DNA of 64,000 nucleotides from Helicostylum pulchrum. Its lineage: Eukaryota > Mucoromycota > Mucoromycetes > Mucorales > Mucoraceae. The position numbers and the translations under genes are program-made. This document shows positions 22,640 through 33,792 of the stretch, piece after piece. The notes below the pieces were generated by a model. The model made no database searches. It was not told the DNA's origin and saw only the letters and a program-made list of their open reading frames with translations. Position 1 is the first letter of the stretch, and each line of letters opens with the position of its first letter. Where the stretch lies: the NCBI GenBank assembly GCA_025677825.1, contig JAIXMO010000021.1:416910-480909 (forward strand), read 5' to 3'.

Positions 22640-23234
22640 TGAAACAAAAAAGAACATTGTGACATTTTTGCCAGCCACATGCTTAATTGTTATTTTTTAA
22701 AAGCTGTCCATCTTTTTAATCCTCTTTAAACTAGGTATTTTTTATTAAGAACACATTAAATTACAGGTGAAAAAAAATAAAAAATCTTCCTGCTTAAATT
22801 TAAGCTTTTGTCTCATTATAGTCCAGACGCACACGGTAAATACTTTTCTCTGTACTTTCAGGTGCGCCTCGCTGCCAAAGTACAATGGGGAAGTTACACT
22901 TTTTTTTTAAAAGCAAATATTTTTTTTTCTCAAGTTCCACAAAAACTGCAGGAAATCCAACCTTATCTCAAGTTGCGGCCCCTTCAGTTACTGACCAATG
23001 AAAATCCCGAACAGACTACACATGATACAAACGGATATACAACGTTGCTTTCAACGTATTGTACAGCAGAGAGAACAACAAGCTGCATCATCTATTTTTA
23101 TAAATGAGATAAAAGGGTTGATCCAAAAAAGAAGGGTGTATGTGTGTGTGTGGGGTTCCTGAATCGTTATAAATGTTTATACCTCCTATTTTGTTACTTT
23201 TTTTCCTTTTTTTCTTTTTTGTATATTTAAAAAA
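22640..23234 (+). other. Spacer with a coding-like remnant
   Basis: From about 22940 one frame reads STKTAGNPTLSQVAAPSVTDQ and stops. Another begins at ATG 22998 (MKIPNRLHMIQTDIQRCFQRIVQQREQQAASSIF) and runs to about 23160. Together they look like the end of a gene with one frame change, or a last exon I cannot connect upstream. Product not recognised. Confidence 0.3.
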
Positions 23235-24475
23235 ATGATTTGTTTAATAATACTGAGTATTTTAGTACCCTCAATATTTGGTTTAAAGATTGGTGAATTA
23301 TGTGATTCCAGTGCTCGATACTCGTAAGACAAAAAAAGATCTTTTCTTTAAAGAATTGTTTTCCCTTATACTCCTCCTCTTGTTTTAGTGCAACTTGGCA
23401 ATACGATGATTCATGTGAAAACGTTTACTTTTTCTGTGATTCATCAAGGAACAACACATGTAACTACAAGGCATGTTCCAACACTGATTTTATCCAAGGG
23501 TAAAAAAAAATAAAAAGCAATTTTTTTTTTATAGTACAAAAACTAAATCATTTTTTTTTTTTATAGTTGGGATATAGCTGCACATAAACTTCCAGAACGA
23601 TGTAACAATCAGATGTATTGCCCTGATAATGGATCACAATGTACACCACTAGCTGCTATTGGAGATCGATGTGAACTGGTAATAGCAAATCATCAGTGCT
23701 CACACACACATAATAACAAGTTTTTTTATAGCAAAGAGATGATGAATGTTCAGGTAAAGAATCAATTTGTTTAAATTCAACCTGTTACGTTAAAGGATCG
23801 CCATTGGGAGGTAATTGTGGCTCAGACAGGTAAAACAACAATACATTTTAAATAAATAAAAAAAAAAAAAAAAAAAAACTGACTATTTTACCCTGTAGAA
23901 CCGATTACACTTCATACGACGCAAAAGGATTTGCACTTCAACAAACGATTATCCGAGACAACTGTACTGAAGGCACATACTGCAACGACGAAACACAAAT
24001 ATGCGTAGGCTCAAAGCCACTAGACAAGGTATGCTGGCAAGACCGTGAATGCCTATCAGGCACCTGCTCCGACGACGGCTACTGTATGAACGGACCCGAC
24101 GTCTTTCACACGATTGCCAACTGGTTATGGGCGGTTTTAGGATGCTCTATATTTGTATTTGTGCTGTTTATTTTAGGAGTGCTCTGGATCCTGCATAGAT
24201 ACCAATCCCGTAAAGAGCATGAAAAATCTGCAAAGTTCTTTGGTGATAATGATGAGTTCTATAAGCGATACCAGATGCAGCAAGGGAATGACTCTACCTC
24301 TAGGTTAGTCAGTACTGGTGAACTCTTATCCGATAGCAGCAGAGCAAGTGTCGTGTACCTTACCACTCCCGATTATAATGAATCCGCTGCCCTCGGTACC
24401 ACAAGACCGCTCAGTTGGAGACAATCAAATGTTGGTACTTTGCCTTTGTCTGTAACCACAAAGTTAAATAAATAA
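23235..24475 (+). CDS. Cys-rich single-pass membrane protein
   Basis: Five exons (23235-23323, 23389-23499, 23567-23678, 23732-23829, 23899-24475) join in frame to about 328 aa. A signal peptide occupies residues 1-16 (MICLIILSILVPSIFG). The ectodomain of about 195 residues contains about two dozen Cys in short spacings (CDSSRNNTCNYKAC, CWQDRECLSGTC), probably disulphide-knitted. A transmembrane segment follows (ANWLWAVLGCSIFVFVLFIL), then RYQSRKEHEKS and a Ser/Thr-rich cytoplasmic tail of about 100 residues. The topology is that of a cell-surface sensor or adhesin. I do not recognise a named family. The donor and acceptor sites are all canonical. Confidence 0.8.
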
Positions 24476-24694
24476 CCTTTTTTTTTTTGTTGTTGTTGTG
24501 TGACCATCTATTTTTTTTTTTTTTTATACTCCCGATCTTCTCTTTAATCGTTTTTTTTTTTGAGTAGGCACATAAACGCTTAAATACTATTTTTTATTTT
24601 ATTTCAACCTCCCCACCCCTTTTTTTTTCTCTCTCTCTTTCTCTTTTTTTTTTCCAGTAATAATAAAAAAAAAAGTTTCTTATTCGGCCGGATA

Positions 24695-26122
24695 ATGATG
24701 TTACCACAATTTGGATTTATTGTAGCTCAAGCAGGAGCAGACTCTCATACCTTACCTACACCACCACCACCACCGCAACCTACTACCACCAGTAATAGTG
24801 CAAGTGCTTTGGCTCCTTTATTACACAGTAGTAAACCTTTTAGCTTTGGTCATGCTTCTTCCTCCATGTCAACAGGTGATGGTTATTATCGTAATAATTA
24901 TACTAGTTCTACTTTACCTTATTATTCGCGACAACCTTCTCCTCCTCTACCACCATCTCATAATGTCATTCAACAGTTACCACCACCACAACAACAACCT
25001 GCATATTTATATAATAAACCAAAAGGTTTTACTCCCATTTTAGATAAGAAAACAAAGGATTCTCCATGGTACCGTCCTGTCCCTCCTCCTCCTCCTCCTC
25101 CTCATGTTCATGCTCCTCCACAACAACAACCTCCCGTAAATAACCATACTCCCTTTTATCATCGACTTGAGGACGAACAAGAAGACGAGGAAGAGGAAGA
25201 AGAAGAAGAAGAGGAACATAAATGGCACGGTAAATTATTACTATTTTAAATTTTTATTTTTATTCTTACAATTGTGTAAGTAGCAATAGATACAAAAGTA
25301 ACTGCAAAGCAAGAAGTAAAAGAATACAATGATCTGATGACTTGGATGGATAATGAGTTTTGGGAACAAGCTGACGAGTAAGTCATTATGGCACGTGCGT
25401 TATTTATATTTTTACCCAAAAATAATAATTTCGCGCTTGAACCCACACCACACCTTAACTTTTTTTTACTCACTTGTATATAAAAACTTTTTTTTGTGTG
25501 TGTAGAATATATCAAGAAAAGTTAACAAATCTTCGAAATGAATTATTAAACATTCAAAAAGGTACAAAAAAAAAAAAAAAAAAAAAAAATCGGTTGTTGA
25601 AACCAAAAAAATATAAAACTTTTTATTTTTTTATTTAAGGAACCCATTCGGCTTTCAAAGAGATGATTGCTGACTATGAATTCAAACGAGAAAAGACAAT
25701 TACCGACGCAGAACGCTTTATGAAGTACCAAATCTCATTTATTGAATCCTACTTTGACCAAGACCTCAATGCGATAGAAGACGAGTACGAAATCGAAAGA
25801 AGGCATTTACAAGAGACTTTGATTGCCTCTATTGAAGACCGAAGAAGACAAATCAAAGACGACAAAGACGAGCACAACGGTAAAACAATAACTTTATTTA
25901 TACTGCTACAAAATATACTAATTAAAAGTAAAAGACAACGACGACGGAAATGTTAGAACAAAACGTAATTTAAGAAAAAGAACCGCAGACCCAACTGCAT
26001 TAAGAACTGAACCCTTATCAAAAAGAAGAGCGGTTAGACCAAGCACACTTCACAACATACATAACATTTCTTCACTGGAAGATGAAGAATTAGAAACCGA
26101 ATACTTGAGTATGAAGGTATAA
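24695..26122 (+). CDS. Sds3-like subunit of the Sin3 histone deacetylase complex
   Basis: Nuclear transcriptional corepressor component. Five exons: 24695-25229, 25284 (or 25290)-25377, 25506-25561, 25640-25879 and 25935-26122, giving about 370 aa. The first 150 residues are Pro/Gln-rich and disordered. An acidic run (about 160-175) leads into the Sds3/BRMS1-type coiled coil: YQEKLTNLRNELLNIQKGTH, then FKREKTITDAERFMKYQ and EYEIERRHLQETLIASIEDR. The spacing and the signature 'I-Q-x-G-T-H' before the helix fit Sds3 well. A basic segment (TKRNLRKRTADP) follows. Two AG acceptors six bases apart at 25283 and 25289 leave a two-residue uncertainty. Confidence 0.85.
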
Positions 26123-26444
26123 AAATTTACTTCCAGAAAGTAAATAAACTATTTTAAGGTGTAACAATAACAAATCATTCCTTTTCTTCCCTCCCCCCCC
26201 CCCTTTTTTTTTTTCTCTCCTATGTTTCTTTTTCCCTTGTGTAAATGTACATATATTAACTATTGTTTATTTTCTTTAAAATAAAACAACAACAAAAAAA
26301 AAACTATTAATTATATACATTTCTTTTTGTTTAAAATTCTGTTAAAATCCGAGCGTAGCACCAAAAAAAAAAAAAAAGGTTTTATTTGTATGTGTGTGTA
26401 CAACAGAAAGAAAAAAAAAGGGGGGGGATGTATGATATATTTAC
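26123..26444. other. Convergent 3' flanks
   Basis: Spacer between the Sds3-like and RING genes, with C10, T and A runs. TGTACATA (26246-26253), a UGUANAUA match, lies 124 nt after the Sds3 stop and could be a PUF site. Confidence 0.45.
26246..26253 (+). promoter_or_regulatory. Candidate PUF site TGTACATA
   Basis: In the probable 3'UTR of the Sds3-like gene. It matches the UGUANAUA class predicted for the PUF protein at 0.8-3.4 kb. Chance is not excluded. Confidence 0.25.
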
Positions 26445-27560
26445 TTATGCATTTAAAAGTGGAGTACGTTCACTTGGGGGTATATTTGATTTAGGTGATT
26501 CGACTTTGTGACAAATATCAAATTTACAAATTGGGCACTACACAAAACAATTTATAAATACCGTTATTTACTAACAAACTTTTTTTAACTTACAAACTTC
26601 TTGCGGGTGGTAAGCCAAATATCAACACAGGCTTTATGAAATTCATGCTTACAAGGTAGGGTTCTTAGATGCTCACCTTCCTTATAATCTTCTAAACAAA
26701 TCGCACATTCCGTATGCTCCACATCCACAATCTTTTCTCGTCGAAACACGTACGTTGGCAACTTGGCTACAAAGTTCGTAGGTGCAATATCGTTCTTTCG
26801 GCGTTGACGTTGTCTTAATTGCCATGTCAGGTAGATGAATAGCATCATCACTGCAGGTGATAACACAACTACCAACAGCATATCTAAAAGTGGCCTAACA
26901 TTTACATATTTTTAATTATTGTTATCATTATTATTATGATTAAAAACTTACCATGTTAATAAATCATCTCCTGATAATGTTACGGGTACGGGCACGGTGT
27001 TATTTTTTTCAAATAATTGTAAAAGTGCTTTATATTGATGTTGTGCTACGAAAACACTGGGTACATGAATTTCAGATGTATCACCTGTTTAAATACTTTT
27101 CTTTTTAGTATCATTTTTTTTTTTTTTTTGTTATACGTTTTATTTTTACCTGGTGCGTACATTGTTACCCAGCCATTAAAATGCTTATCTCCTACAACCA
27201 CCGCAACAGCTCCACTGTCTTGCATTGACTTGACCTTTTGCAAAAAAGAACACTGGCCTCTTTCCACAAGTGCAATCCAGTCTTTTATCGACGGCGGCGA
27301 TTCGATCACTTTGCACCCAAATATATCCATAGGCGATAACAAGTTGCCACTTAGTCCAACTTCCGTATCAATGCGTGGCCCAAATGCCGCTATACGATCA
27401 ACAAGCGTATCATTCGTTTCCTTTTAAAGTGTTACTTTTTTTTGGTTTTTGGTTTTTAAAAAAAAGTACTTACAATCACTGTAATAGTTGCTTGACATGG
27501 TTTTTGTATTGATAATAAGAGTAATAATAATAAACTTATTCCAATAACTGATGCTTTCAT
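26445..27560 (-). CDS. PA-TM-RING-H2 E3 ubiquitin ligase (RNF13/167-like)
   Basis: Endomembrane E3 ligase. Five exons: 27560-27474, 27420-27150, 27084-26952, 26894-26594 and 26537-26445; 294 aa. A signal peptide ([18 protein letters not shown]) is followed by a protease-associated domain ([21 protein letters not shown]) at about 30-160 and a transmembrane helix at about 169-188 ([19 protein letters not shown]). The RING-H2 starts at Cys227: [13 protein letters not shown], then CPIC encoded after the last intron. All eight metal ligands are present (C3H2C3). The tail is short and ends RTPLLNA. The architecture is diagnostic. Substrates unknown. Confidence 0.92.
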
Positions 27561-28256
27561 AATAATAAAAAGAAAAATTGTTTTAAAAAAGAAAAGGAAA
27601 GAAAAGAAAGAAGGATTTTTTTATTTAGTGTCCTTTAGATAAATCACACACACACACAATATTCTCTATTTGGGAATTTTTTTATATATCTTTTTTATCT
27701 GGTGATCACACATCCGCCTGCCCCCCAGTTATCTATTTAAAAAAAATAAAAATAAAAATACCTCATATCAAAAACTTGTAAATTACAAGCTATTTCACGC
27801 GCGCCTTTTTTTCTTCTTCTCCCAGCAGGAGTTAAAAAAGCAGGCTTTTATTACAATCAGGGATCAATACAATCATTTTCCCAAAAGTAATAAAAACTGG
27901 CTTTTTTTTAAAAAGAACGGGGTTTTTATTCATTTGAAACCCTTGCTACCATTAAGTCTAGATTTTGGGCGTAAAAAAAGCTTATTGCAAATATTTACAA
28001 AAAAAGCTTTTAGGCGGATCGAAAAAAGCTAACGTCAAATGAAAAAAAAAAAAAAAAAGCACTTTCCAAAAATAGCTACTACAAAAGAAAAAAAGTAACG
28101 TAGTAAAAAAAAAAGGTACGCATTTCTCTCAGGAGGACGCGTTTGCTTTTGTATTAAAAAAGGTACAACACACACACACATATCACGCGTATCACCCCCT
28201 TATGTCATAAGTCATCCTCTCCGATCATGTTCAACTGTAAAAGAAATATAAACTTT
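27561..28256. other. Intergenic, no gene seen
   Basis: Spacer between two minus-strand genes, with many A/T runs and CA repeats (about 27646-27657 and 28168-28180). It contains the promoter side of the RING gene. Confidence 0.55.
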
Positions 28257-28843
28257 TTATTTTACTGAGGGGGATAACACCCAAGAGCACCCATTTTCCA
28301 TCAAATCTAATTTCGGTACAGCCAAACCATTCTACACACAAAACGAATTAAAAAAAAGAAAAACAACCATTTTATACATCAACAAAACTTACAAGAGCAT
28401 AAGACGTATCATCATCAGTTAACACCAACCTCTTTTCCTCATCATACTTCCAAACTTGTTGTTTCTTGGTATCCTCGCTTTTCTTTGACTGAAAGATAAA
28501 TTGTCCTTTTAATTTATCTTTTTCAACACCCAACACTATACTTTACACTGTTAAAAAAAAAAAAAAACCTGTTTTTTTTTTGTTGTAAAGGTACTTTACC
28601 GCATCCAGAATGTTTATTCACAAAGTAACCTTGATTGTAACACCATAACTGGTGATTATTTGTTACTCCTTTCTTTGGACGTAATTCTACTCTGATGGAT
28701 GACTTATTATGCATAACATGAGTTTATTTTATTTTGTTGTTTTGTCGTTTGTTTACCTTCATAGACCTGCTTGAAACTGTCAATACATGGTCTTGTCGAC
28801 TAGGACACTGTATATAAAACCAACCTACAGGAACTTCACTCAT
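28257..28843 (-). CDS. Ricin-B-like (beta-trefoil) lectin domain protein
   Basis: Four exons (28843-28757, 28702-28600, 28535-28393, 28331-28257) join in phase to 135 aa. It begins MSEVPVGWFYIQCPSRQDHVL. The repeats show the ricin-B pattern: NHQLWCYNQGYFVNKHSGCVL, then QQVWKYDEEKRLVLTDDD, i.e. Q-x-W motifs followed by 'L-V-L'. There is no signal peptide, so it is probably a cytoplasmic sugar-binding protein. It has only about one trefoil. The last exon (LAVPKLDLMENGCSWVL) fits less well and its splice choice is less certain. It lies 379 nt from the eL39 stop, both on the minus strand. Confidence 0.65.
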
Positions 28844-29221
28844 ACCCGAAAAAATATAAAAAACGAAAGAGAGAAAAAGAGAAAAAAAAGTATTATGCTT
28901 AGTGACGTATTTTTGAAGTTTTTTTTTTTTTTTTTATGCGTCATCCCAAAGTAAACCATCAAAAACAAAATTTTATAAACACATATATACTCGGAAAGAT
29001 CGTCTCATTGAATCTACCTTAATATTAAAACACACACAGTTCCTTTTTCCCTTTGTATAACCGCTTGTCAATTTTGAAAAAAACATGTTGCTTTTATAGG
29101 GTTCTGTTGAATATCATCCTTTTTTTTTTATTTACTATTTTATCGTTATCTTGAGTTCAGAGAGAATAAAATACGACTTCTTTGCTTGACACAAAAAGAA
29201 GTGAAAAAAAAAGAGGTTGCT

Positions 29222-29615
29222 TTAGATGTTCAACTTGGTGTGACGCCAGTTACGTCTCTTAGCGTTCCAACTATTTTCAAAAAATAATAATAAGTAAACC
29301 TATTGTTTCTCGAACAAAAAAAAAAAAAAAAGTCTTACCGGATCTTGGTGTCAGTCTTAAGACGGAACCAATGGGGCAAAGGACGGTTTTGCTTCTTGGC
29401 CTTGCCAAGCTTAACCTTGGTGATGAAAGTCTTTTGAGAAGGCTACAATAAAAACACACATGTCAGCATTCTATTTTACAATCGACAATTTTTCCCCGTA
29501 TCTCTTTTTTCTTTTTCTAATCCAAAAAGTTTCATCCATCTATCCATGAATCTAATCCCTCTTTTTCTCGTTTGATTATCTGTATCTTCCTCTTTATTTT
29601 AACATTTCTTACCAT
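29222..29615 (-). CDS. RPL39: 60S ribosomal protein eL39
   Basis: Three exons: 29615-29613 (only ATG), 29442-29339 and 29270-29222. Spliced product is 51 aa, exactly the family length: starting [20 protein letters not shown], then [17 protein letters not shown] and ending WRHTKLNI. It lines the nascent-peptide exit tunnel of the large subunit. The first intron sits directly after the initiator ATG, a position common in eL39 genes. The second intron splits an Arg codon. Pyrimidine-rich DNA upstream is typical of ribosomal protein promoters. Confidence 0.97.
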
Positions 29616-30050
29616 TTCGGCAGGCGATGTATGTGAATAGGAGGGACTCTACTTGGGCCAGCTGTAATTTCTTTCCATATACTCCCTCGTTCACGGTGGA
29701 GTTGATATTTTTCGCAAATACTCCCTTCCGGCTCGAAACAACGAAAAAAAAAGTCCGGTAGCCTTTTTTTTAAAGGTCCTTTCATATGCAGAGTAAACAA
29801 ACGAAAGGGAAAGTAGTACAAATTAGGCGTACGTTCCCTTTCCGTATTTATACAGTTATGCCCTTTATCTAAGTCATTAATATAACTTATATTTAGACAA
29901 TACCGCTATATATTAAGTACGCAACAACAAAAAAAAAAGCAAAGTAAAAAAAGTAACGTACTTCCGTAGCTTTTTTCTTAACACGTTTTTTTAGTCAAAA
30001 CTATTTTTTTTTTGTTAATGTACATATGAAACAAATGCAAGTATTTATTG
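29616..30050. other. Divergent spacer upstream of eL39
   Basis: Promoter side of eL39. Open minus frames here have no recognisable content. The right end leads into shared box F. Confidence 0.5.
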
Positions 30051-30083
30051 CGCCATGATGAGCAAATAAACCTATTTTATCAA
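30051..30083 (+). promoter_or_regulatory. Shared upstream box, copy F
   Basis: CGCCATGATGAGCAAATAAACCTATTTTATC. The TTTTATC end faces the plus-strand decayed orphan gene starting at 30182, about 100 bp away. It matches copy E closely (ATGAGCAAATAA, CTATTTTATC). Confidence 0.55.
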
Positions 30084-30181
30084 TCCCTCATTTAAATTCC
30101 TTCTTTTTCTTTACTTTGGCTTTTACCTTTGTTTTCGTTTTTGCTTTGTTTTTTTGTTTTTGTGCAGTTCCTCTTATAATA

Positions 30182-31249
30182 ATGTCTATCCTTAAAGGTA
30201 AAGTAAAAAAAAAAAAAAAAGTAAATACTTAATCGGACCTGTGGCCAATGATTTCTCCTTTAGTACCCATTTATACTATCGTTTGCTACATATCTGGCAG
30301 TAGCTCAAAATTTGTACTTCGGAAGATAGTACAATAAGTTGAATAATGTTGAAAAGTGTTCCGTGAGCAACGGTTTTAATAGTATTCTAGACCTTACAAA
30401 CAACGGCAGCTATTTACGAAAGAGGAGTGGTCAGACCCAAGTAAAAAATGGAGCAAACAAAAGAGCTGGGACTCTTTAGACAGCGAAATACAACAAAAAG
30501 CAAAAATCATTGAGAACCTTGCCATTAACGACTTAAAAAAAAGCGTATGTGCAAGCTCTCACCAACCAAGCAGAATATGCATTCGCGGAAAATGAATCGT
30601 TTTTCGAAACGTATGCCAGTTTGTAAGTATCTACAAACGTAATATACTTATTAAGGGGGAGTCAATTTCTGATATTAGAATTGCGGTTTGTACCTTTTTC
30701 AAATATTCGTAACTGACCCCCTTTTACGGCTTGTTTCTATAACTAATAAACCTCTTTTTTTTAAGGTTAAAGGTTTTACATAAAGAAAGAAAAATACTGA
30801 ACAGCCTTGACAGCACCGAGTTCACGGAAGCCGATTACGTGATCAATATATGGTCAAAAATATTCCAGTCTTTTTTCGAAGACAGTGAAAATGACTTGTT
30901 CTGCAAGTGGTAAGAATTTTTACAAGTAGAGTAGTTAACATTCGCCTAACATTTTTTTATTTTATATATAGGGGCGAATTCGTATCAAAAGATTCATAAA
31001 AAAGCAAGCCAGAAAGACAGTGGCTTAGTTATTGGCGATAAGGTTGACCTGAGAATCTGCGTAGAGTTTGCAAGAAACAGCCATGAGGATAAATTCTTTG
31101 GTGATCACTCTAAAGTACTGCGGGAAAGAAAAACTATAGCCGATCAATTTTATAGGCGCCCTGGTTTGAAGACCAGAGATAAAAGAGGTATAGCAGGATA
31201 CTGCATGCAGATTGCTGGTGTCGAGGGGCAGATCACGAATATCATTTGA
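30182..31249 (+). pseudogene. Decayed paralogue of the 4.7-6.75 kb orphan gene
   Basis: Starts ATGTCTATCCTTAAAG before a GTAAAG donor. A later exon reads QLFTKEEWSDPSKKWSKQKS...NLAINDLKK, then shifts frame at an A8 run (30535-30542) and continues ALTNQAEYAFAENESFFETYASL to a GTAAGT donor. The next exon is LLKVLHKERKILNSLDSTEF...FEDSENDLFCKW. After another intron the frame shifts again at an A6 run near 31000, then DKVDLRICVEFARNSHEDKF...YCMQIAGVEGQITNII. The block VDLRI / EFAR / MQIAGVEG aligns with IDIRL / GEVA / LQIAGLEA of the 5-kb gene. At least two frame breaks are present, both at homopolymers. Confidence 0.65.
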
Positions 31250-31735
31250 ACCATTTCTTTTAATAAAAAACTACTTCATTTCAAATAATAAAATCAACAT
31301 CTTTCATTTTGTAAAGACTTTCAAAGAACCTTACTGTCTTCTTTTTAACATATCACTACCATGGTAGCATTCTCGACTCGCTGTCTTAAATGGATAGGAT
31401 GCTAGATATCGCGCTGAATTTGTTATCCTTCAAAGTAAGCTACTTGCTAAAAGCGATAATAATAATAAAAAACGCAAGCTAACTATTTCTTCTTATTTTG
31501 TTTAGACAACCGTCATTGAGATCAAAAACAAGTATGTGCAACAAAAGAGCGCTGTTGAAAACAGCAAGAGGTCTGTTAAAAGCGAGAAATATAATAAGGC
31601 TTTGAAGGAAAGCCATTGAAGGCAGATAAAAAGACGTGGACCAGAGGCACCTGGGTTGCATTTAGAGACGGCAAGACAGAGATCCCACCACCACCACCAC
31701 CATCCAAGCTGACGGCTTAATATGAAGATCCTTCA
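31250..31735 (+). pseudogene. Fragment of an unrecognised gene
   Basis: About 31399 MLDIALNLLSFK ends at a GTAAGC donor. After the acceptor at 31505 the frame reads TTVIEIKNKYVQQKSAVENS...YNKALKESH and stops. A shifted frame then reads ADKKTWTRGTWVAFRDGKTE, a run of six Pro, and PSKLTA before TAA. One frame change near 31615 would join them. Product not identified. Confidence 0.35.
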
Positions 31736-32073
31736 TTTTAAATCTATTCAAAAAATACCCTTTCTAGACCGAATGAAAGAATTCAATGTTTGGTTTTCTC
31801 TTAGTTATCGGCACAGCTCTTCTGTACCTGGTGGGCCAAGCTAGTTCTATATTTGAATAGCATGTTAAGGCGGGCCAAACTAGCTTTGACGTACTATGCG
31901 TTTACAAGAATAACAATTATGAGTGCGCATTCTAGCAACCCCCGCCTCATAATAGACCCCAAACACACTATTTCCAAAAATACATATTCGAAATAAAATA
32001 CGGAGTGGGATGAAACACTTTTTTTTTTTATATCTATAGTATCATTTTGTTTATTTTTTATCTATAAATTATT
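31736..32073. other. Intergenic, no gene seen
   Basis: Spacer between a decayed locus and the thiolase 3' end. GGGCCAAGCTAG/GGGCCAAACTAG occurs twice at about 31832 and 31873. Confidence 0.5.
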
Positions 32074-33629
32074 TTACTCTGCTTGAATAACAATAGCAGA
32101 AGCACATCCACCACCGTTACATACTGAAGCAGCACCAAACTCACCAGCCTTCAACAAATGAGTCAAAGTGACGATGATACGAGACCCAGAGGATCCGATG
32201 GGATGTCCAAGAGCAACAGCGCCACCCAAGACATTGACCTTGCTAGGATCGAGCTTCATGATCTTTTCATTGACACGAGCAACGACACTGAACGCCTCGT
32301 TTAACTCGAACTTACTGATATCATCGGTAGTTAATCCAGCCTTCTCAAGAGCAATAGGAAGAGCCTTGGAAGGGGCGATAGTGAAATCAATAGGAGCCGT
32401 AGCTGCGTCAGCGTACGAGATAATACGAGCCAAAGGCTTGATACCTAAGCTATCAGCCTTTGCACGAGACATCAATACCAAAGCAGAGGCACCATCGTTC
32501 AAAGTACTAGCATTAGCAGCTGTCACTGTACCGTCCTTCTTGAACACAGGACGAAGCCCCTTGACCTTTTCAAACTTGACGTTGGTATACTCTTCATCGA
32601 TCTTGATAATCTTGTCTCCCTTTTTGCTCTTAAGTGTAACAGGTGCAATTTCAGCATCAAAGTCACCACGTTCCCAAGCGGCGGCGGCACGCTTGTAAGA
32701 CTCAATGGCATGTTCATCTTGTTCTTCTCTTGTAATGTTATAATTGACAGCAGTGTTTTCAGCGCAACTACCCTATTTTATCTAATTAACACAAACAAAT
32801 CGTTTTTTCTATATATATATATATATATTACCATGTGAATGTTGTTATAAGCATCCCAAAGACCATCCTTAATAATAGAATCACTTAATTGTTGATGACC
32901 ATAAGCAACATTACGAGGAGCATAAAATCTAAGTCGGAGAATGTAAATATTTGATACCAGTCATCATCATATGCTAAAAATTACTCACGGGGCATTAGAC
33001 ATGCTTTCCATACCACCAGCAATCATAATGGATCTGTCACCGTTCTTGATAGACTGAGCAGCCAACATGACGGCCTTCATACCGGAAGCACAGACCTTGT
33101 TAATAGCAGTAGCTTCAGTGGTGTCGGGACATCCAGCGCCTAAAATAGCTTGACGAGCAGGGGATTGACCCAAGTTGGCTTGAATGACGTTACCGAAATA
33201 AGCTTCCTCGATATCCTCGGGCTTAAGACCTTTTTTTTTAAAAAAAAAAAATTATATAAGTTGATCTGCTCTTCCCTTTTTCATCTTTTTTTTTTTATAA
33301 AAAAACTTACCGGCTCTTTCAATAGCAGACTTGGCGGCAATAGCACCGAGTTGAACAGCAGGAACGGATTTTAAGGAGCCGTTGAAACAACCAACGGGAG
33401 TTCTAACAGCACTGGCAATAATAACATCCTATAATTGACGATTAAAACTTTGTTCGTTGTATAATGTAGTAGCTACTTACGTTGGGAGACTTTGCAGCAG
33501 AAGCAAAGGTACGGATAATCTATAAAAAGAAAAAAGGGTCTAAAAAACACTACTTTTTAAAAAAGACTTTTCTTTCAGCAAACTTACGACACGAGAGGGA
33601 CGAACGAATTGACGAGTAGAAGCAAGCAT
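32074..33629 (-). CDS. Acetyl-CoA C-acetyltransferase (thiolase II)
   Basis: Condenses two acetyl-CoA to acetoacetyl-CoA (or the reverse), feeding the mevalonate route or ketone-body/isoleucine catabolism. Six exons: 33629-33588, 33519-33481, 33428-33311, 33229-32989, 32928-32832 and 32772-32074; 411 aa. The N-terminus ([14 protein letters not shown], Arg-rich, no acid) looks like a mitochondrial presequence. Core motifs are present: nucleophile Cys113 in [44 protein letters not shown] with the catalytic His, and CNGGGCAS with the second Cys. Length equals the ACAT1 family. HMG-CoA reductase of the same pathway lies 18 kb away. ACAT1-like (mitochondrial) is preferred over the cytosolic Erg10 form because of the presequence. 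Confidence 0.95.
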
Positions 33630-33792
33630 ACTGATGAATTATTTTATTAAGATATAAAAAAAAAAGAAGAAGAGAAAAAAAAGAAAAAGAAAAGATATAA
33701 ACTTTGTAAGGATATTTGTAAAGGACAAGAGATTTCCCACGGGGGGTGAAAAAGAGGGCTTATTTTAATGATTTAAAGCAGCGCTATTTTTT

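Noticed and set aside
32168..32698. 176-aa plus-strand ORF
   Set aside because: Antisense shadow of the acetyl-CoA acetyltransferase.
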